Made by a program: the position numbers and the translations under genes. Source: Stenotrophomonas sp. 364 (GTDB taxonomy: Bacteria; Pseudomonadota; Gammaproteobacteria; Xanthomonadales; Xanthomonadaceae). Taken from it: a stretch of DNA of 64,000 bases. Below, one piece after another: positions 1 through 10,064 of this stretch. Below the pieces are notes generated by a model. That model was not told where the DNA came from. It ran no database searches and saw only the letters and a list, made by a program, of their open reading frames with translations. The number at the start of each line of letters is the position of its first letter. Position 1 is the stretch's first letter. The stretch lies in contig NZ_CP047135.1 of the NCBI RefSeq assembly GCF_009832905.1, forward strand, positions 4,417,001-4,481,000, given 5' to 3'.

Positions 1-102
1 ACCACGGTGCTGCATGCCTGCCGTCAGATCCGGACGTTGATGGAAGCCGACGGCAAGTTGCGGGAAGACTGGGACAAGCTGATCCGGAAGTTGAGCGAAT
101 GA
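1..102 (+). CDS. dnaA: Chromosomal replication initiator DnaA, C-terminal end (5' truncated by window)
   Basis: The first 34 codons read in frame 1 end at TGA and give [13 protein letters not shown]...KLIRKLSE. This matches the domain IV tail of DnaA, where the HTTV-xxA motif of the DNA-binding helix is followed by a short charged C-terminus. Only about 33 residues of a protein of roughly 440-450 residues are in the window. DnaA binds DnaA boxes and unwinds oriC; two perfect boxes lie about 70 and 105 bp downstream, and dnaN follows. The identification is secure from the motif and gene order although most of the gene is missing. Confidence 0.9.
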   Translation, partial: TTVLHACRQIRTLMEADGKLREDWDKLIRKLSE

Positions 103-378
103 TGCATGCACGCCGCACAGGCGTCATCGCATAAAACGGTGCAGAATCCGGTAGCAAGCAGGGGACAGGGTGTGGATAAGAAATCGGGTAAATTTCCCGG
201 AGGATTTATCCACAGGTTCGCCCTCCCCCCGAGGGTTAGTAGTGCAGAGGGTTTCAATGCCTGAAACCTCTTTGTTTACAAAGACTTAGCTGTGTTTTCC
301 AGCGATTCTGTTCCTACCATCACCACCAAGCTTTTGATTTATTCCATATTTTTTTAAAGCATAGGGGCACGGAACCAC
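103..378. promoter_or_regulatory. dnaA-dnaN intergenic region with two opposed perfect DnaA boxes; oriC candidate
   Basis: A perfect DnaA box TGTGGATAA lies at 171-179 and its inverted form TTATCCACA at 206-214. An AT-rich stretch follows (about 270-362, including a run of seven T at about 350), just before dnaN. Inverted consensus boxes beside AT-rich DNA are the layout of a bacterial origin, and dnaA-dnaN is a common oriC position. The region must also carry the dnaN promoter, which I cannot place exactly. The neighbouring dnaN-recF gap holds more boxes, so the functional origin could be either or both. Confidence 0.6.
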
Positions 379-1479
379 ATGCGTTTCACACTGCAGCGCG
401 AAGCCTTTCTCAAGCCGTTGGCACAAGTCGTCAACGTGGTCGAACGCCGCCAGACCTTGCCGGTTCTGGCAAATTTCCTGGTCCAGGTGCAGAACGGGCA
501 GCTTTCGCTGACCGGTACGGACCTGGAAGTGGAAATGGTGTCGCGGATCGCGGTGGAAGATGCCCAGGACGGCGAGACCACCATCCCCGCCCGCAAGCTG
601 TTCGAGATCATCCGCGCCCTGCCCGATGGCAGCCGGATCACCGTCTCGCAGACCGGTGACAAGATCACCGTGCAGGCCGGCCGCAGCCGCTTCACCCTGG
701 CAACCCTGCCGGCCAACGACTTCCCGTCGGTTGACGAAGTGGAAGCCACCGAGCGTGTCGCCATCGGCGAAGCCACCCTGAAGGAACTGATCGAACGCAC
801 CGCGTTCGCGATGGCCCAGCAGGACGTGCGCTACTACCTCAACGGCCTGCTGTTCGATCTGCGCGGCGATGCCCTGCGCACCGTCGCAACCGACGGCCAC
901 CGCTTGGCGCTGTGCGAGACCGAGCTGGAAAAGGCCAGCGGCGCCAAGCGTCAGATCATCGTGCCGCGCAAGGGCGTGACCGAACTGCAGCGTCTGCTGG
1001 AAAGCGGCGATCGTGAGATCGAGCTGGAAGTCGGTCGCAGCCACGTGCGGGTCAAGCGCGACGATGTCACTTTCACGTCGAAGCTGATCGATGGCCGCTT
1101 CCCGGATTACGAGGCAGTGATCCCGATCGGTGCCGACCGTGAAGTGAAGGTCGACCGCGAAGCACTTCGGGCCTCGCTGCAGCGCGCTGCGATTCTGTCC
1201 AACGAGAAATACCGCGGCATCCGCGTGGAAGTCTCGCCGGGCAACCTGAAGATCAGTGCGCACAACCCCGAGCAGGAAGAAGCCCAGGAAGAGATTGAGG
1301 CCGACACCACGGTCAGCGATCTGGCTATCGGCTTCAACGTGAACTACCTGCTGGACGCCTTGTCCGCACTGCGCGATGAGCACGTGGTGATCCAGCTGCG
1401 TGATTCGAACTCCTCTGCCCTGGTTCGTGAGGCCAGCAGCGAGAAGTCGCGTCATGTGGTGATGCCGCTGCGTCTCTGA
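379..1479 (+). CDS. dnaN: DNA polymerase III beta subunit (sliding clamp)
   Basis: This encodes a 366-residue protein, the normal length for DnaN. It starts MRFTLQREAFLKPLAQVVNVVERRQ, has the NGLLFD segment near residue 155, and ends VVMPLRL, the conserved C-terminal MPLRL of beta clamps. As a ring dimer it tethers DNA polymerase III to DNA. ATG at 379 is the only sensible start; translation of the whole frame is clamp-like. It lies 276 bp after dnaA and is followed by a parS site and a rho-independent terminator, so it probably forms its own or a dnaA-dnaN transcript, separate from recF. Confidence 0.97.
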   Translation: MRFTLQREAFLKPLAQVVNVVERRQTLPVLANFLVQVQNGQLSLTGTDLEVEMVSRIAVEDAQDGETTIPARKLFEIIRALPDGSRITVSQTGDKITVQAGRSRFTLATLPANDFPSVDEVEATERVAIGEATLKELIERTAFAMAQQDVRYYLNGLLFDLRGDALRTVATDGHRLALCETELEKASGAKRQIIVPRKGVTELQRLLESGDREIELEVGRSHVRVKRDDVTFTSKLIDGRFPDYEAVIPIGADREVKVDREALRASLQRAAILSNEKYRGIRVEVSPGNLKISAHNPEQEEAQEEIEADTTVSDLAIGFNVNYLLDALSALRDEHVVIQLRDSNSSALVREASSEKSRHVVMPLRL

Positions 1480-1489
1480 CCTGACGCGT

Positions 1490-1505
1490 GGTTCCACGTG
1501 GAACC
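1490..1505. other. parS site (ParB binding), perfect palindrome
   Basis: GGTTCCACGTGGAACC is a perfect palindrome 10 bp after the dnaN stop. Its core GTTCCACGTGGAAC (1491-1504) is the parS form used in pseudomonads and relatives. Three further copies or near-copies lie within 2 kb (1547, 2793, 3417). This clustering beside the origin genes is what a chromosomal ParABS partition system needs. Confidence 0.85.
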
Positions 1506-1517
1506 GATGCGTTGAAG

Positions 1518-1547
1518 AAGCCCGGTCTAGTGCCGGGCTTTTTTTTG
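1518..1547 (+). terminator. Rho-independent terminator after dnaN
   Basis: Stem AGCCCGG (1519-1525) pairs with CCGGGCT (1533-1539), with a 7-nt loop and a run of eight T. It follows the dnaN stop by about 40 bp and is flanked by two parS-type sites. Confidence 0.9.
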
Positions 1548-1560
1548 TTCCACGTGGAGC
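1547..1560. other. parS-like site with one mismatch
   Basis: GTTCCACGTGGAGC differs from the GTTCCACGTGGAAC core at one position. It begins inside the T-tract of the dnaN terminator and is 42 bp from the perfect site at 1491. A weaker ParB site is likely. Confidence 0.6.
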
Positions 1561-2358
1561 ATTGCGGTTTCGACGTAACGCGCAGCGGTTTGGATCCTGG
1601 TAGGCGGCCGCCGTGGAAGCATTGATCAACGACTCGCGACAGGGTTGTTCGCATCAGGTTTCGACGTAGGCAGATCCGACGGATTGCGCACCCGGTTCCC
1701 CCACTCCCAAGCCCTGCTTTCGCGTTCCATGCCGACGGCTCGTTTGGGTGCCCGGATCACTGCTCTATGCTTTAAAAACTGTATATAAATCTAAAGCTAG
1801 GTGGTGTTGGTAGGGCCAGATTTGGTTGAAAAGTACCTTATCTATTTGAAATTCAAAGGAATATTAGGTCTGAAACCCCCTACATAAGGCCCCCTGAGGC
1901 TGGGGGTGATCCTGTGGATATCTTTCAAGGCGGGTTTTTAGTCTGTTTTTATCCACAGTCCGTACATGGGTTGTGCATAAGTCATACAGAGCCCCTGTGG
2001 ACAGCGAAATGCAGCCGCACGGTATTTCGCCAGATCTGAATACGCATGCCGGGTCCAGTGCAGCAGATTTCAGAGAATTCACCCACATGAGAAATCGGAG
2101 CACGCAGTGGGCGGACAAAAACGCATCAATTTTCTTGAAATCTGCAGGCCTGCCGCCCTGCCCGGCCGTCAGATTTCAAGAAATTCACGGTGCTGCGCGG
2201 GCAGGTGGCTGGCGTGGTCGCGCCCTGGCCGGTGGACGGGAGTGGATCCGGCCGCAGGAAGCGCGTTCACCCCGCGGCCCACGTGAAACACACCCGATGC
2301 AGTAAGCTGATCGATTACCCCTACCCGACTGCCGCCCTGTGCGGCCGTGATCGACTGC
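1561..2358. promoter_or_regulatory. Long dnaN-recF gap: AT-rich tract and DnaA boxes, second oriC candidate
   Basis: No convincing gene lies here. An AT-rich stretch runs from about 1765 to 1870. A cluster of DnaA-box sequences follows: TGTGGATAT (1913-1921, one mismatch), TTATCCACA (1949-1957, perfect) and TGTGCATAA (1972-1980, one mismatch). A half parS-like element (CCCACGTGAAACA) ends near 2290. A 14-bp inverted repeat is listed separately. The recF promoter must be here but is not obvious. Confidence 0.5.
2131..2183. repeat. 14-bp perfect inverted repeat in the origin region
   Basis: TTTCTTGAAATCTG at 2131-2144 is exactly inverted as CAGATTTCAAGAAA at 2170-2183, separated by 25 bp of GC-rich DNA that itself contains GCAGGCCTGC. 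No T-run follows, so it is not a classic terminator. It could be a paired protein-binding site or a cruciform. Confidence 0.7.
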
Positions 2359-3456
2359 ATGCACATCCGCCGCTTGTCCCTGCACCAGGTTCGCCGCTTT
2401 GAACGCGTGGAACTGGCCCCCGAGCCGGGCATCAACCTGATCACCGGTGACAACGGTGCCGGCAAGACCAGCGTGCTGGAGGCCCTGCATGTCATGGCGT
2501 ATGGGCGCAGTTTCCGCGGCCGCGTTCGCGACGGTCTGGTGCGCGAAGGTCAGGATGCGCTGGAAGTGTTCGTGGAATGGGACGAATGCCGTGAAGGCGC
2601 GCCAAGTTCCACGCGGCGCAAGGCCGGGCTGCGGCACAGCGGGCAGGAATGGAAAGGCCGGCTGGATGGCGAAGACGTGGCGCAGCTGGGAAACCTGTGC
2701 GCAGCGTTGGCGGTTGTGACCTTCGAGCCCGGCAGCCATGCCTTGGTCAGCGGCGGTGGCGAACCGCGCCGTCGCTTCCTCGATTGGGGGTTGTTCCACG
2801 TGGAACCAGACTTTCTTGCACTGTGGCGGCGCTACTCGCGGGCGCTGAAGCAGCGCAATGCACTGCTGAAGCAAGGGGGCAACGCCCATGCGCTGGATGC
2901 GTGGGACCACGAGCTGGCCGAAGCTGGCGAACCGCTGACCACGCGTCGCCAGCACTACCTGGAGCGGCTGCAGGACCGAGCCATCGCGTTGGCCCAGGTG
3001 CTGGCGCCCAATCTGGGGGTACAGTCGATGTCGCTGAGTCCGGGCTGGCGCAAACAGGAGGTGTCCTTGTCGGATGCCCTGTTGCTGGCGCGGGAACGCG
3101 ACCGCATGGCGGGCTACACCTCCGTCGGCCCGCACCGGGCGGACTGGAGCGTGGGCTTCGCCAGCATTCCGGGCCGCGACGCCCTGTCACGCGGGCAGGC
3201 CAAGCTCACCGCATTGACCTGCTTGTTGGCACAGGCCGAGGACTACGCCGAGCAGCGCGGCGAATGGCCGGTGATCGCGCTGGACGATCTGTCCTCCGAG
3301 CTGGATCGCAACCACCAGGCCCGGGTGCTGGACCGGCTGAAGTCCGGGCCCGCGCAGATATTCATCACCGCCACCGAGACCCCGGCGGCGCTGCACGACG
3401 CCACCGACATCACCCGGTTCCACGTGGAACATGGACAGGTCCAGCCTGTGCCATAG
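2359..3456 (+). CDS. recF: DNA replication and repair protein RecF
   Basis: RecF loads RecA at gapped DNA with RecOR. The 365-residue product has a Walker A motif GDNGAGKTS at residues 30-38, a signature-like ALSRGQAKL in the C-terminal half, and a Walker B region ending ALDDLSSELD, as in SMC/ABC-type ATPases. I chose ATG 2359 (MHIRRLSLHQ) because xanthomonad RecF proteins begin there; an in-frame GTG at 2347 would add four residues. Two perfect parS sites are embedded in the coding sequence and both encode Phe-His-Val-Glu. gyrB follows with its own promoter candidate. Confidence 0.96.
   Translation: MHIRRLSLHQVRRFERVELAPEPGINLITGDNGAGKTSVLEALHVMAYGRSFRGRVRDGLVREGQDALEVFVEWDECREGAPSSTRRKAGLRHSGQEWKGRLDGEDVAQLGNLCAALAVVTFEPGSHALVSGGGEPRRRFLDWGLFHVEPDFLALWRRYSRALKQRNALLKQGGNAHALDAWDHELAEAGEPLTTRRQHYLERLQDRAIALAQVLAPNLGVQSMSLSPGWRKQEVSLSDALLLARERDRMAGYTSVGPHRADWSVGFASIPGRDALSRGQAKLTALTCLLAQAEDYAEQRGEWPVIALDDLSSELDRNHQARVLDRLKSGPAQIFITATETPAALHDATDITRFHVEHGQVQPVP
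2793..2806. other. parS site inside recF (copy 1)
   Basis: GTTCCACGTGGAAC is perfect, within the longer TGTTCCACGTGGAACC. In the recF frame it encodes Leu-Phe-His-Val-Glu-Pro. Confidence 0.85.
3417..3430. other. parS site inside recF (copy 2)
   Basis: GTTCCACGTGGAAC is perfect, about 26 bp before the recF stop. In frame it encodes Arg-Phe-His-Val-Glu-His. It lies about 50 bp upstream of the gyrB promoter candidate. Confidence 0.85.
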
Positions 3457-3465
3457 TGGTCGGGA

Positions 3466-6025
<2,560 letters not shown>

Positions 6026-6039
6026 CACAATCGGGGCAC

Positions 6040-6073
6040 GGCCGGCCGCCTGCGCACTGCAGGCGGGCCGGCC
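6040..6073 (+). terminator. GC-rich hairpin after gyrB
   Basis: GGCCGGCCGCCTGC pairs with GCAGGCGGGCCGGCC across a 5-nt loop, with one bulged base. There is no T-run, so it may act as an intrinsic-like or 3'-stabilising hairpin rather than a standard terminator. Confidence 0.45.
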
Positions 6074-6098
6074 AACGTCTTCTGCTGCCAGGAATCCG

Positions 6099-6953
6099 AT
6101 GTCTGCTACCGCACCGGCGTCCACCGCCACGCCCCCGTTGCCCCCTGCCTCGCCGTCGGCCTCCGGCGGCAAGCGCGGTTCCCCTGTTGCCGGCTTCTTC
6201 ATCGACCTGGGCATCGCCGTGGTCGCGCTGTTCGGGCTCAGCCTGATCAGTGGACTGGCCTGGGGCCTGTATCGCGGTGCCGTCGTAGGTGCACAGGCGG
6301 CACGCGATGGCAGCACGCTCGATCCCGGCGCGTTGTCCCAGCAACTGGGCCAGCCCGGCGCCCTGGCGCAGATCCTGATGGCGTTGATCGCCACCGGCGG
6401 CGCCGCACTTCTGCTGTATTTCCTGCGACGTCGGGCCGACGCCGCCGAACGGCAGGCCTCGATGCAGGCCGCACGCCGTCCCTCCACCTGGGGTTGGACC
6501 CTGCTGGTGGCTACCGCTGTGGTGATCGGCAGCAACCTGATCGCCTATCTCGCCAGGCAGGCCGGCATCGAGCCGGTCCCCACCAACCTTGCCTTGATGG
6601 AACAGGCGCTCAGCCGTTTTCCGTGGTTCCTGGCCGTGTTCGCCGTCGTGCTCGCCCCCGCCTACGAAGAGCTGCTGTTCCGCCGCGTGCTGTTCGGGCG
6701 CTTGTGGAAAGCCGGGCGGATCTGGCTCGGCGTGCTGCTGAGCAGCTTGGCCTTCGCGCTGGTGCATGAAATTCCCGGCACCAGTGCCAACGGCCCGCTG
6801 GAAATCGCGCAGCTCTGGCTGGTGTACGGCGGCATGGGCGCCGCCTTTGCGTGGCTGTACCAGCGCACCGGTACCCTGTGGGCGCCGATCGTGGCGCACG
6901 GCCTGAACAACGCCATCGCCCTGGCCGCGCTGGTGTTTTTGGGCCTTCACTGA
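6099..6953 (+). CDS. CPBP (CAAX/Abi) family membrane protease
   Basis: The 284-residue product has a low-complexity Ala/Pro/Ser N-terminus followed by several hydrophobic helices. Family motifs are present: EELLFRR near residue 190 (the EExxxR motif 1), FALVHE near 220 (motif 2 histidine) and HGLNNA near 267 (motif 3). These glutamates and histidines form the active site of type II CAAX prenyl endopeptidase-like membrane proteases. Bacterial members are often of unknown substrate. The gene is monocistronic in appearance, 73 bp after gyrB, with an M48 protease gene next in the same direction. The function beyond membrane protease is not inferable here. Confidence 0.85.
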   Translation: MSATAPASTATPPLPPASPSASGGKRGSPVAGFFIDLGIAVVALFGLSLISGLAWGLYRGAVVGAQAARDGSTLDPGALSQQLGQPGALAQILMALIATGGAALLLYFLRRRADAAERQASMQAARRPSTWGWTLLVATAVVIGSNLIAYLARQAGIEPVPTNLALMEQALSRFPWFLAVFAVVLAPAYEELLFRRVLFGRLWKAGRIWLGVLLSSLAFALVHEIPGTSANGPLEIAQLWLVYGGMGAAFAWLYQRTGTLWAPIVAHGLNNAIALAALVFLGLH

Positions 6954-7025
6954 TCCACCGCTTCGCTTGACGAAACTTTACGCCGCGCAGTTCCACACTG
7001 GGCACATGAACACGGGGGAGCTTCG

Positions 7026-7832
7026 ATGAAACCAGTGCTGTTCGGGGTCGCGTTGGCGCTGCTGGTCAGCGCATGTGCCACCACCACTTCACCCACCGGC
7101 CGCCGGCAGATGGTGGGGGGCGTGTCGCAGGCCGAGCTGGACCAGCTCGGCGCGCAGGCATTCAACGAGACCAAGCAGAAGGAAAAGGTCAGCACCGACG
7201 GTCGGCAGAATGGCTACGTGCAGTGCGTGGTCAATGCACTGGTCGCGCAGCTGCCGCCACAGTACCGGGGCGTACGGTGGGAAACCGCCGTCTTCGTGGA
7301 CGCCGAACCCAATGCATTCGCCCTGCCCGGCGGCAAGGTCGGCGTGAACACCGGCATCTTCACCGTGGCCAAGAACCAGGACCAGCTCGCGGCCGTGATC
7401 GGCCACGAGATCGGCCATGTCATCTCGCGACACCACGAAGAGCGCCTGACGCGCCAGATGGGCGCACAGACCGGCCTGGCCGTGCTTGGCGCGCTGGCCG
7501 GTGCCGCCTATGGCGATGGCGCGGCCGGCACGGTCAACCAGCTGGGCGGCATGACCGCGCAGACGGCCTTCCTGCTGCCGGGGTCCCGTACCCAGGAAAG
7601 CGAGGCCGACGTGGTGGGCCAGCGGCTGATGGCCGAGGCCGGCTTCGATCCGGGCCAGGCGGTCAACCTGTGGCAGAACATGATGGCCGCCAGCGGCGGG
7701 CGATCCCCGCAATGGTTGTCCACCCACCCCGATCCGGCCAACCGCATCCGCGAACTGCAGCGTGACGCGCCGGCCCTGAGTGGGGTATACCAACAGGCCC
7801 AGGCCGCAGGTCGCAGGCCGAAGTGCGGCTGA
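7026..7832 (+). CDS. M48 family metalloprotease lipoprotein (LoiP/YcaL-like)
   Basis: The 268-residue product begins with a lipoprotein signal, MKPVLFGVALALLVSACATT, with lipobox VSAC. The zinc-binding HEIGH motif is near residue 126 and a third ligand is expected in the ESEADVVGQRLMAEAGF segment. Size and layout match outer-membrane-anchored M48B/C peptidases such as LoiP and YcaL, which cleave misfolded envelope proteins. A strong RBS (GGGGGAG) precedes ATG 7026. The gene is followed by a hairpin, so it is likely a separate transcript from the TPR gene. Confidence 0.9.
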   Translation: MKPVLFGVALALLVSACATTTSPTGRRQMVGGVSQAELDQLGAQAFNETKQKEKVSTDGRQNGYVQCVVNALVAQLPPQYRGVRWETAVFVDAEPNAFALPGGKVGVNTGIFTVAKNQDQLAAVIGHEIGHVISRHHEERLTRQMGAQTGLAVLGALAGAAYGDGAAGTVNQLGGMTAQTAFLLPGSRTQESEADVVGQRLMAEAGFDPGQAVNLWQNMMAASGGRSPQWLSTHPDPANRIRELQRDAPALSGVYQQAQAAGRRPKCG

Positions 7833-7843
7833 TGCGACCAAAA

Positions 7844-7862
7844 GATGCTGTATTGCAGCATC
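7844..7862 (+). terminator. Hairpin after the M48 gene
   Basis: GATGCTG (7844-7850) pairs with CAGCATC (7856-7862) across TATTG. It lies just after the stop codon. Only a weak T-tract follows. Confidence 0.45.
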
Positions 7863-7964
7863 GGAAACGATTTCTCACGCCATGAGTTTCTGATACGTTT
7901 GGCGGCTCAGATTTTTCTGACAGTCCGTTTTGATGCCGCTGCGGCGGTTCGATCGAGGTGAAAG

Positions 7965-9164
7965 ATGATTTTCAGCAACTCAAAGCACGCCGTCCTTTCC
8001 GTCCTCATCGCGACCGCCATCGGTGGCGTCATGGTCACCGATGCGTTTGCCCAGTCGCGTTCGGCTGAGCGCAACAACGAGCGCCGCGGTGGCAAGAACA
8101 AGGCCACCAAGGCCGAGCCGCTGTATCCGCAGGCGACCCGCGTGGAGCCGGATGGCAAGTCCTCGGCCAAGCTTGGCACCAAGCTGCAGAAGCTGATTGA
8201 CACCTACAACGACCAGAAGTTCCCCGAGACCCGCACGCTGGCCGATGAAATCCTGGCCAACAGCGCCGCCAACGACTATGACAAGTCCCTGGCCGCGCAG
8301 CTGGCCTCGCAAGCGGCCTACCAGACCGAAGACAACGTCGCGGCCAAGAAGTACCTGCAGCAGGTGCTGCAGTTCAACGGCCTGGACAACAACGGCCACT
8401 ACCAGTCGCTGCTGATGCTGGCCCAGCTCCAGCTGCAGGACGACGAGACCGTTGCCGGCCTGGCCACCCTGGACAAGTACTTCGCCGAAACCAAGTCGAC
8501 CAAGCCTGAAGAGCTGGTGATCAAGGGCCAGGCCCTGTACCAGACCCAGCGTTACGCCGAGGCCATCCCGGTGCTGCAGCAGGCCATCGCCGGCGCCACC
8601 GAGCCGAAGGACAGCTGGAACCAGCTGCTGATGGCGGCCATGGCCGAAGCCGGCCAGACCGGTGAAGCGGTCAAGCAGGCCGAAGCCATCGTCGCCCGCA
8701 ACCCGAACGACAAGAAAGCCCAGCTGAACCTGGCCAGCATGTACATGCAGGCCGATCAGATGGACAAGGCCGCCGCGGTGATGGACAAGCTGCGTGCAGC
8801 CGGCCAGCTCACCGAAGAGCGCGAGTACAAGCAGCTGTACTCGATCTACGCCAATACCGAGAACAAGGAAAAGGACGTCATCGCGGTCATCAACGAGGGG
8901 TTGCAGAAGGGCATCCTGAAGCCGGATTACCAGGTTTACCTGGCCCTGGCCCAGTCCTACTACTATTCCGACGAGGTGCCGAAGGCGATCGAAGCGTGGC
9001 AGAAGGCCGCTCCGCTCTCCAAGGACGGTGAAACCTACTTGAATCTGGCACGCGTTTTGCATGCCGAAGGTCGCATCCCCGAAGCCAAGCAGGCTGCCCA
9101 GCAGGCCTTGGCCAAGGGTGTGAAGAATCAGGCCGATGCCAAGAAAATCATCAACCTGAAGTAA
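7965..9164 (+). CDS. Secreted TPR-repeat protein upstream of tonB
   Basis: The 399-residue protein has a Sec signal (MIFSNSKHAVLSVLIATAIGGVMVTDAFA, cleavage after AFA near residue 29). A charged Lys/Arg/Asn-rich linker follows, then helical tetratricopeptide-like repeats to the C-terminus (for example LYQTQRYAEAIPVLQQAI and LALAQSYYYSDEVPKAIEAW). TPR solenoids mediate protein-protein contact; no enzymatic motif is visible. It lies 146 bp upstream of tonB in the same direction, and a periplasmic role with the TonB-ExbBD machinery is plausible but inferred only from position. The RBS (GAGGTGAAAG) supports ATG 7965. Confidence 0.8.
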   Translation: MIFSNSKHAVLSVLIATAIGGVMVTDAFAQSRSAERNNERRGGKNKATKAEPLYPQATRVEPDGKSSAKLGTKLQKLIDTYNDQKFPETRTLADEILANSAANDYDKSLAAQLASQAAYQTEDNVAAKKYLQQVLQFNGLDNNGHYQSLLMLAQLQLQDDETVAGLATLDKYFAETKSTKPEELVIKGQALYQTQRYAEAIPVLQQAIAGATEPKDSWNQLLMAAMAEAGQTGEAVKQAEAIVARNPNDKKAQLNLASMYMQADQMDKAAAVMDKLRAAGQLTEEREYKQLYSIYANTENKEKDVIAVINEGLQKGILKPDYQVYLALAQSYYYSDEVPKAIEAWQKAAPLSKDGETYLNLARVLHAEGRIPEAKQAAQQALAKGVKNQADAKKIINLK

Positions 9165-9310
9165 GTAGGAATAACGCCTGAACGCCTGCCACAGTGATGC
9201 GCAGGCGCTCAGGATTGGTATAAGCTTGGAGGTTCCTGCGGTGTCATGCACCGCTGATCATGGGCTACCTGTCCCCGGGTATCCCGGCCCCACTAATGAG
9301 CTCTTGGCGC

Positions 9311-9979
9311 ATGACGGAACAACTAGTCGTTCACAGGTACGAACAACGCGATGACACCGGCTTAAGCTGGCCGCGAATCGTGGGTATCGCTTTTGTAATC
9401 GCACTGCATCTCGCCGCCTTCATGATGCTTCTGATCCCGGCTGTGGCTCCCAAGGCCGCTGCGGAGAAAGAACGCAACATCATGGTGACCCTGGTCGACG
9501 CTCCGCCGCCGCCCCCACCGCCGCCGCCGCCGCCGCCGCCGACGGAAACTCCGCCGCCGCCGGTGAAGAACCTGTCGCCGCCCAAGCCCTCGCCGGTGCC
9601 GCCACCGCCGCAGGCCCCCGTGGTCGACGTGCCGGAACCGCGCGCCAACGACATCGTCACCCCGCCGAGCCCGCCGTCGCCGCCCGCGCCGCCGAGCACG
9701 ATCGAGGCAAGTGTCGATATCTCCTCGAAGAACATGAACCCCCCGCGTTACCCGCCGGCCGCATTCCGTGCAGGTATCCAGGGTGAAGTCATCCTGATCA
9801 TTGATGTCGACGCCAATGGCAACGTCACCAATGTGTCGGTCGAACGGTCCAGCCGTAACCGTGACCTCGACCGCGCCGCAATGGAAGCAGCTCGCAAGTG
9901 GAGCTTCCGTTCTGCGGAGTCGGGCGGGAAGAAGGTCGCAGGTCGCGTTCGCGTCCCGGTCAACTTTGCGCTGAACTGA
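9311..9979 (+). CDS. tonB: Energy transducer TonB
   Basis: TonB couples the proton-motive force harvested by ExbBD to outer-membrane receptors; this window has three such receptors. The 222-residue protein has an N-terminal transmembrane anchor (IVGIAFVIALHLAAFMMLLIPAV), a very proline-rich periplasmic spacer including a run of about 13 prolines (near 9503-9545), and a C-terminal TonB fold (PPRYPPAAFRAGIQGEVILI...KKVAGRVRVPVNFALN). I chose ATG 9311 (MTEQLVVHRYEQ), the start seen in xanthomonad TonB; the frame continues 17 codons upstream without a better signal. A TGG-TATAAG extended -10-like element occurs near 9217-9225. Pectin-operator-like sequences occur near the start (see findings). 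Confidence 0.95.
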   Translation: MTEQLVVHRYEQRDDTGLSWPRIVGIAFVIALHLAAFMMLLIPAVAPKAAAEKERNIMVTLVDAPPPPPPPPPPPPPTETPPPPVKNLSPPKPSPVPPPPQAPVVDVPEPRANDIVTPPSPPSPPAPPSTIEASVDISSKNMNPPRYPPAAFRAGIQGEVILIIDVDANGNVTNVSVERSSRNRDLDRAAMEAARKWSFRSAESGGKKVAGRVRVPVNFALN

Positions 9980-10064
9980 TGGTCGCCGGTGGCCCGCCGG
10001 CCACCGCTCCGTCGGTCGTTTACAGCTACACCATTCATCACCACACACAACAAAGGTAAGCGTC

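Noticed and set aside
1864..2305. Small open frames in the dnaN-recF gap
   Set aside because: They overlap the DnaA-box cluster, lack ribosome-binding sites and have no recognisable protein features.
9503..9560. Proline-coding CCG repeat in tonB considered as a microsatellite or assembly error
   Set aside because: A proline-rich spacer is normal for TonB, and the frame is intact through the C-terminal domain.
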